64,000 bases of DNA from Akkermansiaceae bacterium UBA2381 (GTDB lineage Bacteria; Verrucomicrobiota; Verrucomicrobiia; Verrucomicrobiales; DEV007): assembly GCA_002344215.1 (NCBI GenBank), contig DDSV01000006.1:11574-75573 (forward strand), in the 5' to 3' direction. Position numbers and translations under genes: made by a program. The notes under the pieces were generated by a model. That model had not been told where the DNA came from and did not search any database. It saw only the letters and a program-made list of their open reading frames with translations. Below are positions 16,363 to 23,734 of the stretch, piece after piece; positions within the stretch are counted from its first letter, which is position 1, and the number at the start of each line of letters is the position of its first letter.

Positions 16363-18126
16363 ATGCCTTCAATACTCGGAATCAACGCCTACCATGGTGA
16401 CGCCTCTGCCGCTCTGGTGATCGATGGAAAGTTGATCGCAGCAGTTGAAGAGGAGCGTTTTAATCGCATCAAACACTGGGCTGGTTTTCCAGCGGAGTCT
16501 ATTCGCTGGTGCTTGAAGACCGGGGGAATTGATCCCGGTGACTTGGATCATGTTGCGATCTCGTTCAATCCAGCCGCAAACATGCTGCGACGATTCACCT
16601 ATGTGGCCCGTCACCGACCCTCTTTAAAGGCAATCGTCGACCGCCTCAAGCGGCAGGGCAAAACATTCTCTCTCGAAGACCAATTTGCCGACGCGGTCGG
16701 ACTCCCCGCCCAAAAGCTCAAGGCACGCTTTCACCGGATCGAACATCATGAGACCCACATAGCCGCAGGATATCTAATCTCTCCGCACGACGAAGCCGCG
16801 GTGCTTTCTGTTGATGGGATGGGTGACTTTACGAGCACCATTACCGCCCATGCAAAAGGGGCTTCGTGGGGGGAGTTGGATCGGGTCTTTTTCCCTCACT
16901 CGATTGGATTTTTCTACAGCGCCCTGACGATGTATCTTGGATTCCCCTACTACGGGGATGAATACAAAGTCATGGGATTGGCACCCTACGGTGAACCTGA
17001 GTTTGTTGATTTTTTCAGGAAGGTTATCTATCCGAAAGGTGCCACCTTCGAACTGAATCTCGATTACTTCACCCACCACAAACGTGGCATTCAGATGAGT
17101 TGGAACAATGGGGCACCCCTCGTAGAGCCGTTTCACAGCGAACGACTCGAAAAGGAAATGGGCCCAATGCGGAAGAAGGGTGAAGAGATGGGTTCACGTC
17201 ACGACAACCTCGCAAGGTCGATGCAGGTGGTAACCGAAGAAATCATTCTTCACCTCCTGAATCAACTCCACCGGAAGGTGAAGTGCCCGAATCTGTGTAT
17301 GACCGGCGGCGTGGCGATGAACTCGGTGGCTAATGGGAAGATTTCACGGGAGACACCGTTTGAGAAGGTTTACATCCCCGCTGGAGCCGCCGACAATGGC
17401 ACCTCATTTGGAGCGGCGTTTTATGTCTGGAACCGTACTCTCGGCGGCGAGCGAGGGTTTGTTCAAGATCACGGCTACTGGGGATGCGAGACAAGCGATG
17501 ATGACTGTTTCGCTGCAATCGAGAAGGCCGGACTACCATGCGAGTCACTTACGGAACCCGATTTGCTGGAGCGAACCGTGGAGAAAATTGTGGAAGGGAA
17601 CGTTGTCGGCTGGTTTCAGGGAAAGATGGAGTTCGGCGCACGAGCACTCGGAAATCGATCCCTCATTGCCGATCCCCGCCGGAGCGACATGCGTGACATT
17701 ATCAATCTCCGGATCAAATTCCGGGAAAAGTTTCGGCCCTTTGCCCCGAGCATACTCGAAGAGAAGGTCGGCGAGTGGTTTGAAATCGACGAACCCACTC
17801 CCTACATGGAAAAGGTTTTCCCGATTCGTCCGGAAAAGCGGGCGCTTATTCCAGCCGTGACCCATGTGGACGGCAGTGGACGATTGCAAAGCGTCTCAAA
17901 GAGAACGAACCCTCGCTATCACGCCCTAATCACAAAGTTCTACGAAGAGACGGGAGTTCCAATTCTGCTCAACACGTCGCTGAACGAAAACGAACCCGTT
18001 GTCAGGATACCCTCGGAGGCGATTGCGTGCTTCCTGCGCACTGACATGGATGTTCTGGTTTTGGGTTGTCACCTCATTGATCGAAACTCAGTCAATTTCC
18101 CCACCGAATTTAGGAAGAAGGCATAA
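16363..18126 (+). CDS. Carbamoyltransferase, NodU/CmcH family
   Basis: Two-domain carbamoyltransferase (587 aa) that moves carbamoyl from carbamoyl phosphate, via carbamoyl-adenylate, to a hydroxyl of a sugar or natural product. The N-terminus (GINAYHGDASAALVIDGKL then AAVEEERFNRIKH) and the metal-binding HHETHIAAGY near residue 128 are typical. MTGGVAMNSVANG and the C-terminal FGARALGNRSLIADPR, REKFRPFAPSI and PILLNTSLNENEP are also standard. Length is normal. It lies apart from the main polysaccharide cluster, but together with YdcF could serve it by carbamoylating a repeat-unit sugar. Confidence 0.93.
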   Translation: MPSILGINAYHGDASAALVIDGKLIAAVEEERFNRIKHWAGFPAESIRWCLKTGGIDPGDLDHVAISFNPAANMLRRFTYVARHRPSLKAIVDRLKRQGKTFSLEDQFADAVGLPAQKLKARFHRIEHHETHIAAGYLISPHDEAAVLSVDGMGDFTSTITAHAKGASWGELDRVFFPHSIGFFYSALTMYLGFPYYGDEYKVMGLAPYGEPEFVDFFRKVIYPKGATFELNLDYFTHHKRGIQMSWNNGAPLVEPFHSERLEKEMGPMRKKGEEMGSRHDNLARSMQVVTEEIILHLLNQLHRKVKCPNLCMTGGVAMNSVANGKISRETPFEKVYIPAGAADNGTSFGAAFYVWNRTLGGERGFVQDHGYWGCETSDDDCFAAIEKAGLPCESLTEPDLLERTVEKIVEGNVVGWFQGKMEFGARALGNRSLIADPRRSDMRDIINLRIKFREKFRPFAPSILEEKVGEWFEIDEPTPYMEKVFPIRPEKRALIPAVTHVDGSGRLQSVSKRTNPRYHALITKFYEETGVPILLNTSLNENEPVVRIPSEAIACFLRTDMDVLVLGCHLIDRNSVNFPTEFRKKA

Positions 18127-18523
18127 TTTTGCTTATAATGGGTCACTGTGGATAGCAGCCGTCAGTCGAAACCGCGATGGGACTAGGCGCACGCTGCCCA
18201 GCGACGGCGACGTCGAAGGTAGGGTCCTTCGGGCCCGGCAGCCGATGTCTCGCCGGAGCAGTGGTCGTCAAAGATGTGGGAGAGGGAGAAACGGTGGGTG
18301 GAGTGCCTGCCGGGAGGAAGGGGTGAGGTGGGTTCATTGTTCTTCGTTCTTCGTTCTTCGTTCGGCTGGGTCAGTAGTCCTTGCGCCTCCGGCGCGTCAG
18401 TAGTCAGTAGTCAGCGGACCAATCCCCCTTCGCCCTCCGGGCTACGGAGGACAGGGGAGCTAGGAACGAATACGCGCAGCGGATAGATGGAGCGCAGCGA
18501 AATCAACAACGAAGAACAACCAC
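18127..18523 (+). repeat. Repeat-rich intergenic stretch
   Basis: No gene is supported. It holds a degenerate REP half (18169-18235, with ccgcgatggg and ggtagggtccttcgg), a - strand oriented GTTCTTC array (18339-18363, 3.6 copies), GTCAGTA heptamers (18372-18415), an ATCCCCCT...GGAGGACAGG unit (18421-18455) and a gaacgaatacgcgcagcgg unit (18463-18510). Just after the carbamoyltransferase stop, tataat at 18134-18139 looks like a -10 box but precedes no gene. Confidence 0.65.
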
Positions 18524-18955
18524 TCAACCCTTCAGAGGATTCTCCCACTTCAAACCCGGAAATCGGGCGAAGTCGGCATCAGTGCTCTGCAGGATGAGGC
18601 CACGCTCAATCGCGAGTGCGGCGAGATGAGCATCCGTCGTCAGGTTTCCGGCCGTCCCGATAGACTCGATCAGGCGACTCAATCCGTCAAAGTGCCGGTC
18701 CGAAGGATGAATGATACGGACATGGGGTATTTCCAGCCAAATCCGGACAATCTCCAGGGCTTCCGCCGGGGAATAGGGATTTTGAAAAATTCGGGGATTG
18801 GTCAGGAGACGGATGAATCCAAGAATGACCACCCATGACAAACCAACCAGCCTCAGCCCGTTCAATTGTTTCTCCCACCACTGTCGTGCCACCTGGTGAT
18901 GGCGTGAAGTTTCATCGTAGGCGTAGATCAGGACATTAATGTCAGGCAGAATCAT
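18524..18955 (-). CDS. PIN-domain toxin, VapC family
   Basis: PIN ribonuclease toxin (143 aa). The N-terminal MILPDINVLIYAYDETSRHH carries the first Asp. GNLTTDAHLAALAIERG and LQSTDADFARFPGLKWENPL carry the downstream acidic ligands. The C-terminal FPGLKWENPL matches a VapC subgroup paired with short ribbon-helix-helix antitoxins. Length and residues indicate an intact toxin. Its start overlaps the stop of the upstream antitoxin gene by four bases, and transcription comes from the promoter at 19220-19260. Confidence 0.9.
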   Translation of the reverse strand: MILPDINVLIYAYDETSRHHQVARQWWEKQLNGLRLVGLSWVVILGFIRLLTNPRIFQNPYSPAEALEIVRIWLEIPHVRIIHPSDRHFDGLSRLIESIGTAGNLTTDAHLAALAIERGLILQSTDADFARFPGLKWENPLKG

Positions 18956-19218
18956 CGTTCGCTCTCTTTTTTCAGGAAATCCTCCCCTTCCAGTTCATCG
19001 GCCAGTTGATTGAGCTTGTCAGGGTCAAAGCCGGGCCTGAGACCCAAGGGTCGACCGGTGACTTTCACAGACTCACGAAGTGGTGAAGGCCCTTCGCTGG
19101 CCTCGATACCGGCACGAAGAAGGCTATTCACCACCGCTTTAAAAGGCCGCCCCTCCTCGATGGCTTTTTTCTGGAGGATTAACGCCAAATCGTCATCAAG
19201 GGTCAGCGTCGTCCGCAT
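18952..19218 (-). CDS. Ribbon-helix-helix antitoxin, VapB-like
   Basis: Antitoxin (88 aa) with an N-terminal ribbon-helix-helix DNA-binding domain (MRTTLTLDDDLALILQKKAIEEGRPFKAVVNSLLRAG) and an acidic C-terminal tail (ADELEGEDFLKKESER) that should bind the VapC partner. It is the first gene of the pair and is predicted to repress its own promoter through two 18-bp repeated half-palindromic sites just upstream. The start codon lies six bases from the -10 box, so the mRNA is probably leaderless. Confidence 0.88.
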   Translation of the reverse strand: MRTTLTLDDDLALILQKKAIEEGRPFKAVVNSLLRAGIEASEGPSPLRESVKVTGRPLGLRPGFDPDKLNQLADELEGEDFLKKESER

Positions 19219-19219
19219 A

Positions 19220-19260
19220 TTGACATCATAGCATCAACTATTTTGATGTCAAAGCATCAA
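19220..19260 (-). promoter_or_regulatory. Leaderless promoter with two operator repeats for VapBC
   Basis: Read on the - strand, a consensus -35 TTGACA (19252-19247) and -10 TATGAT (19230-19225) are 16 bp apart, with six bases to the antitoxin ATG at 19218. Two 18-bp direct copies overlap these boxes: TTGATGCTTTGACATCAA (19260-19243) and TTGATGCTATGATGTCAA (19237-19220), identical at 15 of 18 positions. The first is itself a perfect TTGATG/CATCAA palindrome. This is an expected layout for a ribbon-helix-helix antitoxin operator. Confidence 0.65.
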
Positions 19261-19366
19261 CCACGCAAGCAACCCTGAATCGATCCCGCGATGGAGCCCA
19301 TCGCAGCTACCCCAAGACCGACCTCCGAACCTTGCCGAATCGTAGGTGAATAGCTTGGGGACCAAA

Positions 19367-19452
19367 GAACGAATCCCCCTTCACCCGGTGGGTTACGGAG
19401 GACAGGGAACGAAGAACGAAGAACGAAGAACGAAGAACGAAGAACGAAGAAC
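19367..19452 (+). repeat. 51-bp repeat (left copy) plus GAACGAA array
   Basis: Positions 19367-19417 are a 51-bp unit whose exact reverse complement lies at 20885-20935. The unit runs into a GAACGAA heptamer array (19407-19452, 6.6 copies), followed by an agcgccccctgcgctt hairpin. A degenerate CCGCGATGG...CCATCGCAG REP palindrome sits just upstream at 19287-19308. The repeats border the DUF433/DUF5615/EpsI block. Confidence 0.8.
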
Positions 19453-19466
19453 AGCGCCCCCTGCGC

Positions 19467-19495
19467 TTGAGGTTCCTCTCAAATTGATTTATGCT
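19467..19495 (+). promoter_or_regulatory. Candidate leaderless promoter of the DUF433/DUF5615 pair
   Basis: TTGAGG (19467-19472), 17-bp spacer and TATGCT (19490-19495) end six bases before the ATG at 19502. It begins directly behind the heptamer array and its GC hairpin. No Shine-Dalgarno sequence is evident. Confidence 0.45.
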
Positions 19496-19501
19496 CCTTG
19501 A

Positions 19502-19729
19502 ATGAATGAACACCCCCAGATCACCGCTGATCCCGGAGTGATGGCCGGGAAGCCCTGTCTTAAAGGCACGCGCGTCACTGTTTCCAATGTGGTACGCCAG
19601 ATCGCTGCGGGGCGAAGCACTGTCGAGATTTGCAGTGATTATCCTTATCTCACCCCTGATTTGATCCAGGCCGCTCTCGAATTTGCTGCGGACGTTTCCG
19701 GCTCGGAAACCTACGAACTGGCGTCGTGA
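19502..19729 (+). CDS. DUF433 protein, antitoxin-like
   Basis: Small helix-turn-helix protein (75 aa) of the DUF433 family. The core PGVMAGKPCLKGTRVTVSNVVRQIAAG followed by EICSDYPYLTPDLIQAALEFAA is the family pattern. DUF433 genes are commonly found directly before DUF5615 PIN-like genes and act as putative antitoxins of a VapBC-like system; that is a family association, not proven here. Its stop overlaps the GTG of the next gene as GTGA. Confidence 0.88.
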   Translation: MNEHPQITADPGVMAGKPCLKGTRVTVSNVVRQIAAGRSTVEICSDYPYLTPDLIQAALEFAADVSGSETYELAS

Positions 19730-20091
19730 ACCTTATCATCGACGAGAACCTCCCTCCGCGTTGGTGTGATTATCTTTCTTCTTTTGGGATCAGGGCTGCT
19801 CACTGGCGTGATATCGGAAAAGTGGGAGACCCGGATGATCTGATATTTGACCATGCCAGTGTGCATCGGAAAATCATCATTACCCAGGACCTCGATTTTA
19901 CCCGTCTCCTAGCCCGGAGAGGAACACATTTGCCCAGTGTTATTCAACTCCGCGTGGATTGTCCAATTCCCGAAGTCATTGGTCCAGCTCTCCTCGAAAT
20001 TCTAAACCGCCACCAGAAGCACCTTGAGGAGGGGTGTTTAATTTCACTGGACCACAGACGCCATCGTTTGCGCCTTTTACCTCTCCATTGA
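19726..20091 (+). CDS. DUF5615 PIN-like protein, toxin-like
   Basis: PIN-like protein (121 aa) of the DUF5615/Mut7-C-like group. The N-terminal MNLIIDENLPPRWCDYLSS contains the Asp-Glu-Asn triad typical of the family, followed by HASVHRKIIITQDLDFTRLLARRG with the second acidic site and LPSVIQLRV. It is the presumed nuclease partner of DUF433. The GTG start is fixed by the 4-bp overlap. The C-terminal basic tail (DHRRHRLRLLPLH) is longer than in many relatives and ends just before a GAACCAA array. Confidence 0.86.
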   Translation: MNLIIDENLPPRWCDYLSSFGIRAAHWRDIGKVGDPDDLIFDHASVHRKIIITQDLDFTRLLARRGTHLPSVIQLRVDCPIPEVIGPALLEILNRHQKHLEEGCLISLDHRRHRLRLLPLH

Positions 20092-20102
20092 ATCGGGTGC
20101 CA

Positions 20103-20150
20103 GGACCAAGAACCAAGAACCAAGAACCAAGAACAGCGCCCCCGGCGCTT
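20103..20150 (+). repeat. GAACCAA heptamer array with GC hairpin
   Basis: About 4.5 heptamers of type GAACCAA (20103-20134) are followed at once by the hairpin agcgcc-ccc-ggcgct (20135-20149). The hairpin ends five bases before the EpsI-like start codon. The same array-plus-AGCGCC hairpin order occurs at 19407-19468 and, degenerate, at 21416-21445. Confidence 0.75.
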
Positions 20151-20154
20151 CCCC

Positions 20155-20862
20155 ATGCCTAACATACGCAAAACATCCCGTCGCTGGTTCTGGTGGGCGG
20201 CGGCGGCAGCCCTCCTGCTTTTGGAGGGTTTTGTCTTTCTCCGGACCATCCCTGAAAAGCGGCGCTGGGCGAAGGAACCTGTCCTGAACCTTGACCTTTC
20301 CGCTGAAAGCGAAGGGGGGAGCCATACTTTCCTAAACCAACCGGAGAGGCTCGACGGAGTGTCCTCCCAGTTGTCGTTCACCTCGGGAAAATGCGGTGTC
20401 TTCATGCCTCGCGAAAGGTCGGTCGACGGGAGCGGATCGATCGACTTTTTCTATCTGGAGTATGAACCCGGAAATCCGCGCTTCATCCACGATGTCTTCG
20501 GCCACGCTCCCGAGGTCTGTCTGCGCGCGACCGGGGCCACCCTGAAGCAGGAGCATCCGAGCCGGACCATCACAGTCGGCGGCCGTGCGCTCAAGGTGCT
20601 GGTGCTCGAGTTTACTTCTCCGATCCTGTCGACCCCGCTATGGGTCTTCCGCCTGACCTGGCTCCCGGAAGGAACCCCCTACGATCCTTACAAAGCCGCC
20701 TACACGATGCGGAAGGAAAAGCTCCTCTCCGGAATCTTCGGAACCCCCAAGCCACCCGCCCGTGTCCTCCTCGCCGGAGCCTCCGGCTACGAGAGCCTGG
20801 ATGTTGCGTGGCGGGAGTATGAAGCGTTGTTGGTGAGTCGCTTGGAAATGAGAGCGCCTTAG
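20155..20862 (+). CDS. Exosortase-associated EpsI-like protein (DUF3485-like)
   Basis: Membrane-anchored protein (235 aa) with one N-terminal transmembrane helix (WFWWAAAAALLLLEGFVFL) and a periplasmic domain. IDFFYLEYEPGNPRFIHDVFG is followed by HAPEVCLRATGA. The His-x-Pro-Glu-Val-Cys motif is the hallmark of EpsI/DUF3485 proteins, which accompany or are fused to exosortases in polysaccharide loci. It lies about 5.7 kb from the exosortase at 26590, with other genes and repeats between. No Shine-Dalgarno is seen, and a hairpin abuts the start. The assignment rests mainly on the short motif. Confidence 0.62.
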   Translation: MPNIRKTSRRWFWWAAAAALLLLEGFVFLRTIPEKRRWAKEPVLNLDLSAESEGGSHTFLNQPERLDGVSSQLSFTSGKCGVFMPRERSVDGSGSIDFFYLEYEPGNPRFIHDVFGHAPEVCLRATGATLKQEHPSRTITVGGRALKVLVLEFTSPILSTPLWVFRLTWLPEGTPYDPYKAAYTMRKEKLLSGIFGTPKPPARVLLAGASGYESLDVAWREYEALLVSRLEMRAP

Positions 20863-20884
20863 GAAAAATAGGAGGTGGTTCTTC

Positions 20885-20968
20885 GTTCTTCGTTCCCTGT
20901 CCTCCGTAACCCACCGGGTGAAGGGGGATTCGTTCCTTGGTCCTTGGTCCTTGGTCCTTGGTCTTTTG
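20885..20968 (+). repeat. 51-bp repeat (right, inverted copy) plus heptamers
   Basis: 20885-20935 is the exact reverse complement of 19367-19417. It is preceded by GTTCTTC heptamers and followed by CTTGGTC heptamers (20936-20962). It closes the 1.57-kb segment holding DUF433, DUF5615 and EpsI-like genes. Confidence 0.85.
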
Positions 20969-21005
20969 TCTTTTTTTGAGATCGAGGCAATCTAACTGGA
21001 AAATT

Positions 21006-21368
21006 ATGGCAGCGTTTCGGAGTTTTGAGGATATCGAGGCCTGGCAGTCGGCGCGACAATTGAATCAGGCGGTCTGGTCCCAGATCTCGACCGGAGCATT
21101 CGGGAAAGACTACGCTCTGAGTGACCAGATTAATCGCTCCGCAGGTTCAACGATGGATAACATTGCCGAAGGTTTTGACGGCGGTTCTGACGCCGAGTTC
21201 GCAAGATTCCTTCGCTATTCCCAACGATCATGCTCCGAGGTAAAGAGCCAACTTTACCGGGCTCTCGATCGATCACATATCAGCGAAGCTGTTTTTAATG
21301 AGCTAATTGCACTGGCAAATGAGATTCACAAAAAGGTTGGTTCCTTGATCCATTATTTAACCCGGTGA
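21006..21368 (+). CDS. Four-helix-bundle protein (23S rRNA IVP-like)
   Basis: All-helical protein (120 aa) of the four-helix-bundle family related to proteins encoded in 23S rRNA intervening sequences. SFEDIEAWQSARQLNQAVW, then QINRSAGSTMDNIAEGFDGGSDAEF and FLRYSQRSCSEVKSQLYRAL are diagnostic. The biological role of the family is unknown; members are found as stand-alone genes in variable regions. The ATG at 21006 is chosen because everything upstream is heptamer repeat. It is flanked on both sides by repeats. Confidence 0.9.
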   Translation: MAAFRSFEDIEAWQSARQLNQAVWSQISTGAFGKDYALSDQINRSAGSTMDNIAEGFDGGSDAEFARFLRYSQRSCSEVKSQLYRALDRSHISEAVFNELIALANEIHKKVGSLIHYLTR

Positions 21369-21445
21369 ATTTGGTCCCTGGTCCACTGACTAATGACTAA
21401 TGACGCGCCAAAGGCGCAACGACCAAGGACAGCGCCGCACGCGCA

Positions 21446-22636
21446 ATGACCACTGACCCACCAGAACAAAGAACGAAGAACAACAAAGAGAAAACGTTCC
21501 GTTTTCTCTTTGTTAACCAATTCGTCTTTCCCGATCCGGCTCCGACGGCTCGTTTGTTGGGCGAAGTCGAGGCGGAGCTGCGGGCGCGGGGTCATGAGAC
21601 GATACTGGTCGGCGACAGGGCATCCTACCACGGCCACAAGACGCTCCTGGGAAGCCGGGCTCTTCGGGAGCTTTTTTCCCTCCTTCGCCTTCTCGGTCGT
21701 GCGGTCTTTACCCGCCGGGCCGATGTCATCGTTTGCCTGACTTCCCCTCCCCTGCTCCCGGTCGTGGCCAGGCTGGCGAGCTTCCGGCACCGGGGCGCCA
21801 AATTGATCCACTGGGCGATGGACCTTTACCCGGACATCGCCGTTGCCCTGGGTGAAGTCAGGGATGGCTCCCCGCTCCACCGGGTCACCGCAGCAATGAT
21901 GGGCGGGGTCTATCGATCCTGTGATCTCATCGTCGCCCTCGACGAGGACATGGCCGACCGCATCGCTCTCCACGGCGCCAAATGTGAGGTCCAGCCTCCC
22001 TGGCCACCTTCCGCCGCCAACGGCCAAGGGCTAACGGCCACCCGCGAACCGCCAACCGCTAACTGCCCACCGTCCACCGTCTGGCTCTACTCGGGCAACC
22101 TTGGCCGTGCCCATGAATGGAGAACCTTGCTCGACGCTCAGCATCAACTGGAGCAGGAAGGCGTCGACATCGACCTCGTCTTTCAGGGAGGCGGCGCGGA
22201 ACGCGAGGCAGCGCGGGCTTATGCAGGGACCCTCGGTCTCGCCCGCTGTCACTGGCAGGCCTATGTCGACGACGCGGAGCTGATTCCCTCCCTCCTTGCC
22301 GCCGACTGTCTCATCGCGACCCAGCGGCCCGAAACGAAGGGATGCCTCTGGCCCAGCAAACTGGCCCTCGCCCTGCTCCTCGGTCGCCCCATCGTCTGGG
22401 TTGGTCCGGCCGAAAGCGCAGTGAGGACCCTGCTTGAAGATCGGGGCCACTTCTGTTTTGTTCCGGGTGAAAGCTCCCCGCTCGCAGAATCCCTCAAAGA
22501 GCTGGCGGAAAATCAGTTGCTTCCCGGGGGAAAACCCGACCTTCAGGAGGTCAATTTCAGGATTGAGGAGGCCCGCCTCGAGGCAATTTCAGCGCTGGTC
22601 GAAAAATTCGAGGCCACCCTTATCAACTCGGATTGA
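21446..22636 (+). CDS. WbuB-like family 4 glycosyltransferase with repeat insertion
   Basis: GT-B glycosyltransferase (396 aa) resembling WbuB/WcaI enzymes. The N-terminal domain has FLFVNQFVFPDPAPTARLLGE and IVCLTSPPLLPVVARL, then LIHWAMDLYPDIAVALG. The second domain begins VWLYSGNLGRAHEWRTLL and has CLIATQRPETKGCLWPSKLA. Between the domains, residues about 190-212 are encoded by nine consecutive heptamers (22014-22076) that keep the frame because 9 x 7 is 63. The first 16 residues are also encoded by repeat sequence, and no alternative start exists before the fold begins. It may still be functional since the insertion is in the interdomain linker. Confidence 0.87.
   Translation: MTTDPPEQRTKNNKEKTFRFLFVNQFVFPDPAPTARLLGEVEAELRARGHETILVGDRASYHGHKTLLGSRALRELFSLLRLLGRAVFTRRADVIVCLTSPPLLPVVARLASFRHRGAKLIHWAMDLYPDIAVALGEVRDGSPLHRVTAAMMGGVYRSCDLIVALDEDMADRIALHGAKCEVQPPWPPSAANGQGLTATREPPTANCPPSTVWLYSGNLGRAHEWRTLLDAQHQLEQEGVDIDLVFQGGGAEREAARAYAGTLGLARCHWQAYVDDAELIPSLLAADCLIATQRPETKGCLWPSKLALALLLGRPIVWVGPAESAVRTLLEDRGHFCFVPGESSPLAESLKELAENQLLPGGKPDLQEVNFRIEEARLEAISALVEKFEATLINSD
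22014..22080 (+). repeat. In-frame heptamer array inside a glycosyltransferase gene
   Basis: Nine successive 7-mers of the form CSGYYAA and variants (ccgccaa, cggccaa, gggctaa, cggccac, ccgcgaa, ccgccaa, ccgctaa, ctgccca, ccgtcca) lie between the two Rossmann domains of the enzyme. The total of 63 bp adds 21 codons rich in Pro, Thr, Ala and Asn without a stop. Confidence 0.8.
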
Positions 22637-22688
22637 GGGGGTTAATCGGAGAAATCCAGATGGTTGCATTTCGAAATTATGAAAAGTA

Positions 22689-22716
22689 TTGATATGTTAG
22701 AGATTAATATTATGGT
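22689..22716 (+). promoter_or_regulatory. Candidate promoter of the PEP-CTERM gene
   Basis: In an AT-rich stretch, TTGATA (22689-22694), 16-bp spacer and TATGGT (22711-22716) lie eight bases before the ATG. An alternative TTGCAT/TATTGA pair lies about 25 bp upstream. Both are weak matches; the AT-richness relative to the surrounding sequence is the main argument. Confidence 0.35.
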
Positions 22717-22724
22717 AAATATCG

Positions 22725-23654
22725 ATGATATTGCCACTCAGAAAGTCTTCTTCTCCTTTCCGCCGCCTGCCGCGACCTCTCACCGTGGCCCTGCTTGTTC
22801 TCGGATTCTCCGCAGGATCCGCTCTTGAGACCAAAGCTTCGCTCATCATTAACGAAATTTTCAGTTCCACCACCAGCAGCAGCCGGGATTGGATCGAATT
22901 TGTGGTCACCACTGATATCACTCTCGGGGCGCTCGACTCGATCTGGTTTGGAGATACCAATTCATCCACCTCCGCGATTGAGGAGTCGAGCCGCTTTACC
23001 TCCAGCGAGATCATCAGCAATTTTTCCTACTTCACTTCGACCTCCGATATCGTGCGAGCCGGCACAATCATCGTCCTCGGGGGGAGTCGCGTCACCTCCG
23101 ACTTCACTTACAACCCGCTTTCGAGTAACCCGGATGATAACGGAAGTTGGAATTTCACCTTGTCCAACGGGATAGGATTTAGCACCAGCCTACCCGTCGA
23201 TTTAAGCGGTTACTCGGACACGGTCTGGATTTCTTCTGCGCAACCCGCCAGCAGTACGGACACCTCCAACTTTATCTCGGCGATCACCTACCTGAGCGTA
23301 TCCAGCGCCACCGGAGGAGGGTCTATCGGGGACTATGTCACCTCACAATCCGCCACCAATCCCGCCTTTCAGACAGTTCATACGGGATCCGGCGGAGGCT
23401 ATGACGGGACGTTTGTGAGCAACACCTCCCTCTCGAATCTCGGAGATTCGGACATCAATTTCTCCAACAGCGAGGGTTCCGGCACCCGGGGAAATCCCAA
23501 CGGCGGACTGAACTCGACCTACATCAGCAGTCTGAGAGCCGTGCCCGAACCCGGCGCTATCATCCCTCTCGGTCTTCTATTGCTCAGCGCGCTCTACTTC
23601 CGGTGGAGAAAACAAAGCATCGCCTCCCCCGCGCCCGAAAGCTCTTCCCTTTGA
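22725..23654 (+). CDS. PEP-CTERM sorting-domain protein, lamin-tail-like
   Basis: Secreted protein (309 aa) expected to be exosortase substrate. It has an N-terminal signal peptide (LTVALLVLGFSAGSALETKAS), then SLIINEIFSSTT followed by DWIEFVVTT, a lamin-tail-like beta-sandwich start. The mid-region is rich in Ser, Thr, Gly and Asn. The C-terminus is a full PEP-CTERM tail: RAVPEPGAIIPLGLLLLSALYF followed by RWRKQ. Exosortases cut near the PEP motif and may attach the protein to polysaccharide or membrane. This is the only PEP-CTERM protein seen here and lies about 3.9 kb before the exosortase. Confidence 0.9.
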   Translation: MILPLRKSSSPFRRLPRPLTVALLVLGFSAGSALETKASLIINEIFSSTTSSSRDWIEFVVTTDITLGALDSIWFGDTNSSTSAIEESSRFTSSEIISNFSYFTSTSDIVRAGTIIVLGGSRVTSDFTYNPLSSNPDDNGSWNFTLSNGIGFSTSLPVDLSGYSDTVWISSAQPASSTDTSNFISAITYLSVSSATGGGSIGDYVTSQSATNPAFQTVHTGSGGGYDGTFVSNTSLSNLGDSDINFSNSEGSGTRGNPNGGLNSTYISSLRAVPEPGAIIPLGLLLLSALYFRWRKQSIASPAPESSSL

Positions 23655-23734
23655 ATCTCCCGCCAACCCACCGTAGACCCAAAATCCCAGCACCCCCTCA
23701 AAAGCGTTTTCCACAAAACTGCCTCTGATATGAC

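Noticed and set aside
18134..18139. TATAAT box after the carbamoyltransferase
   Set aside because: No coherent -35 box at the right distance and no gene follows on the + strand for more than 1.3 kb.
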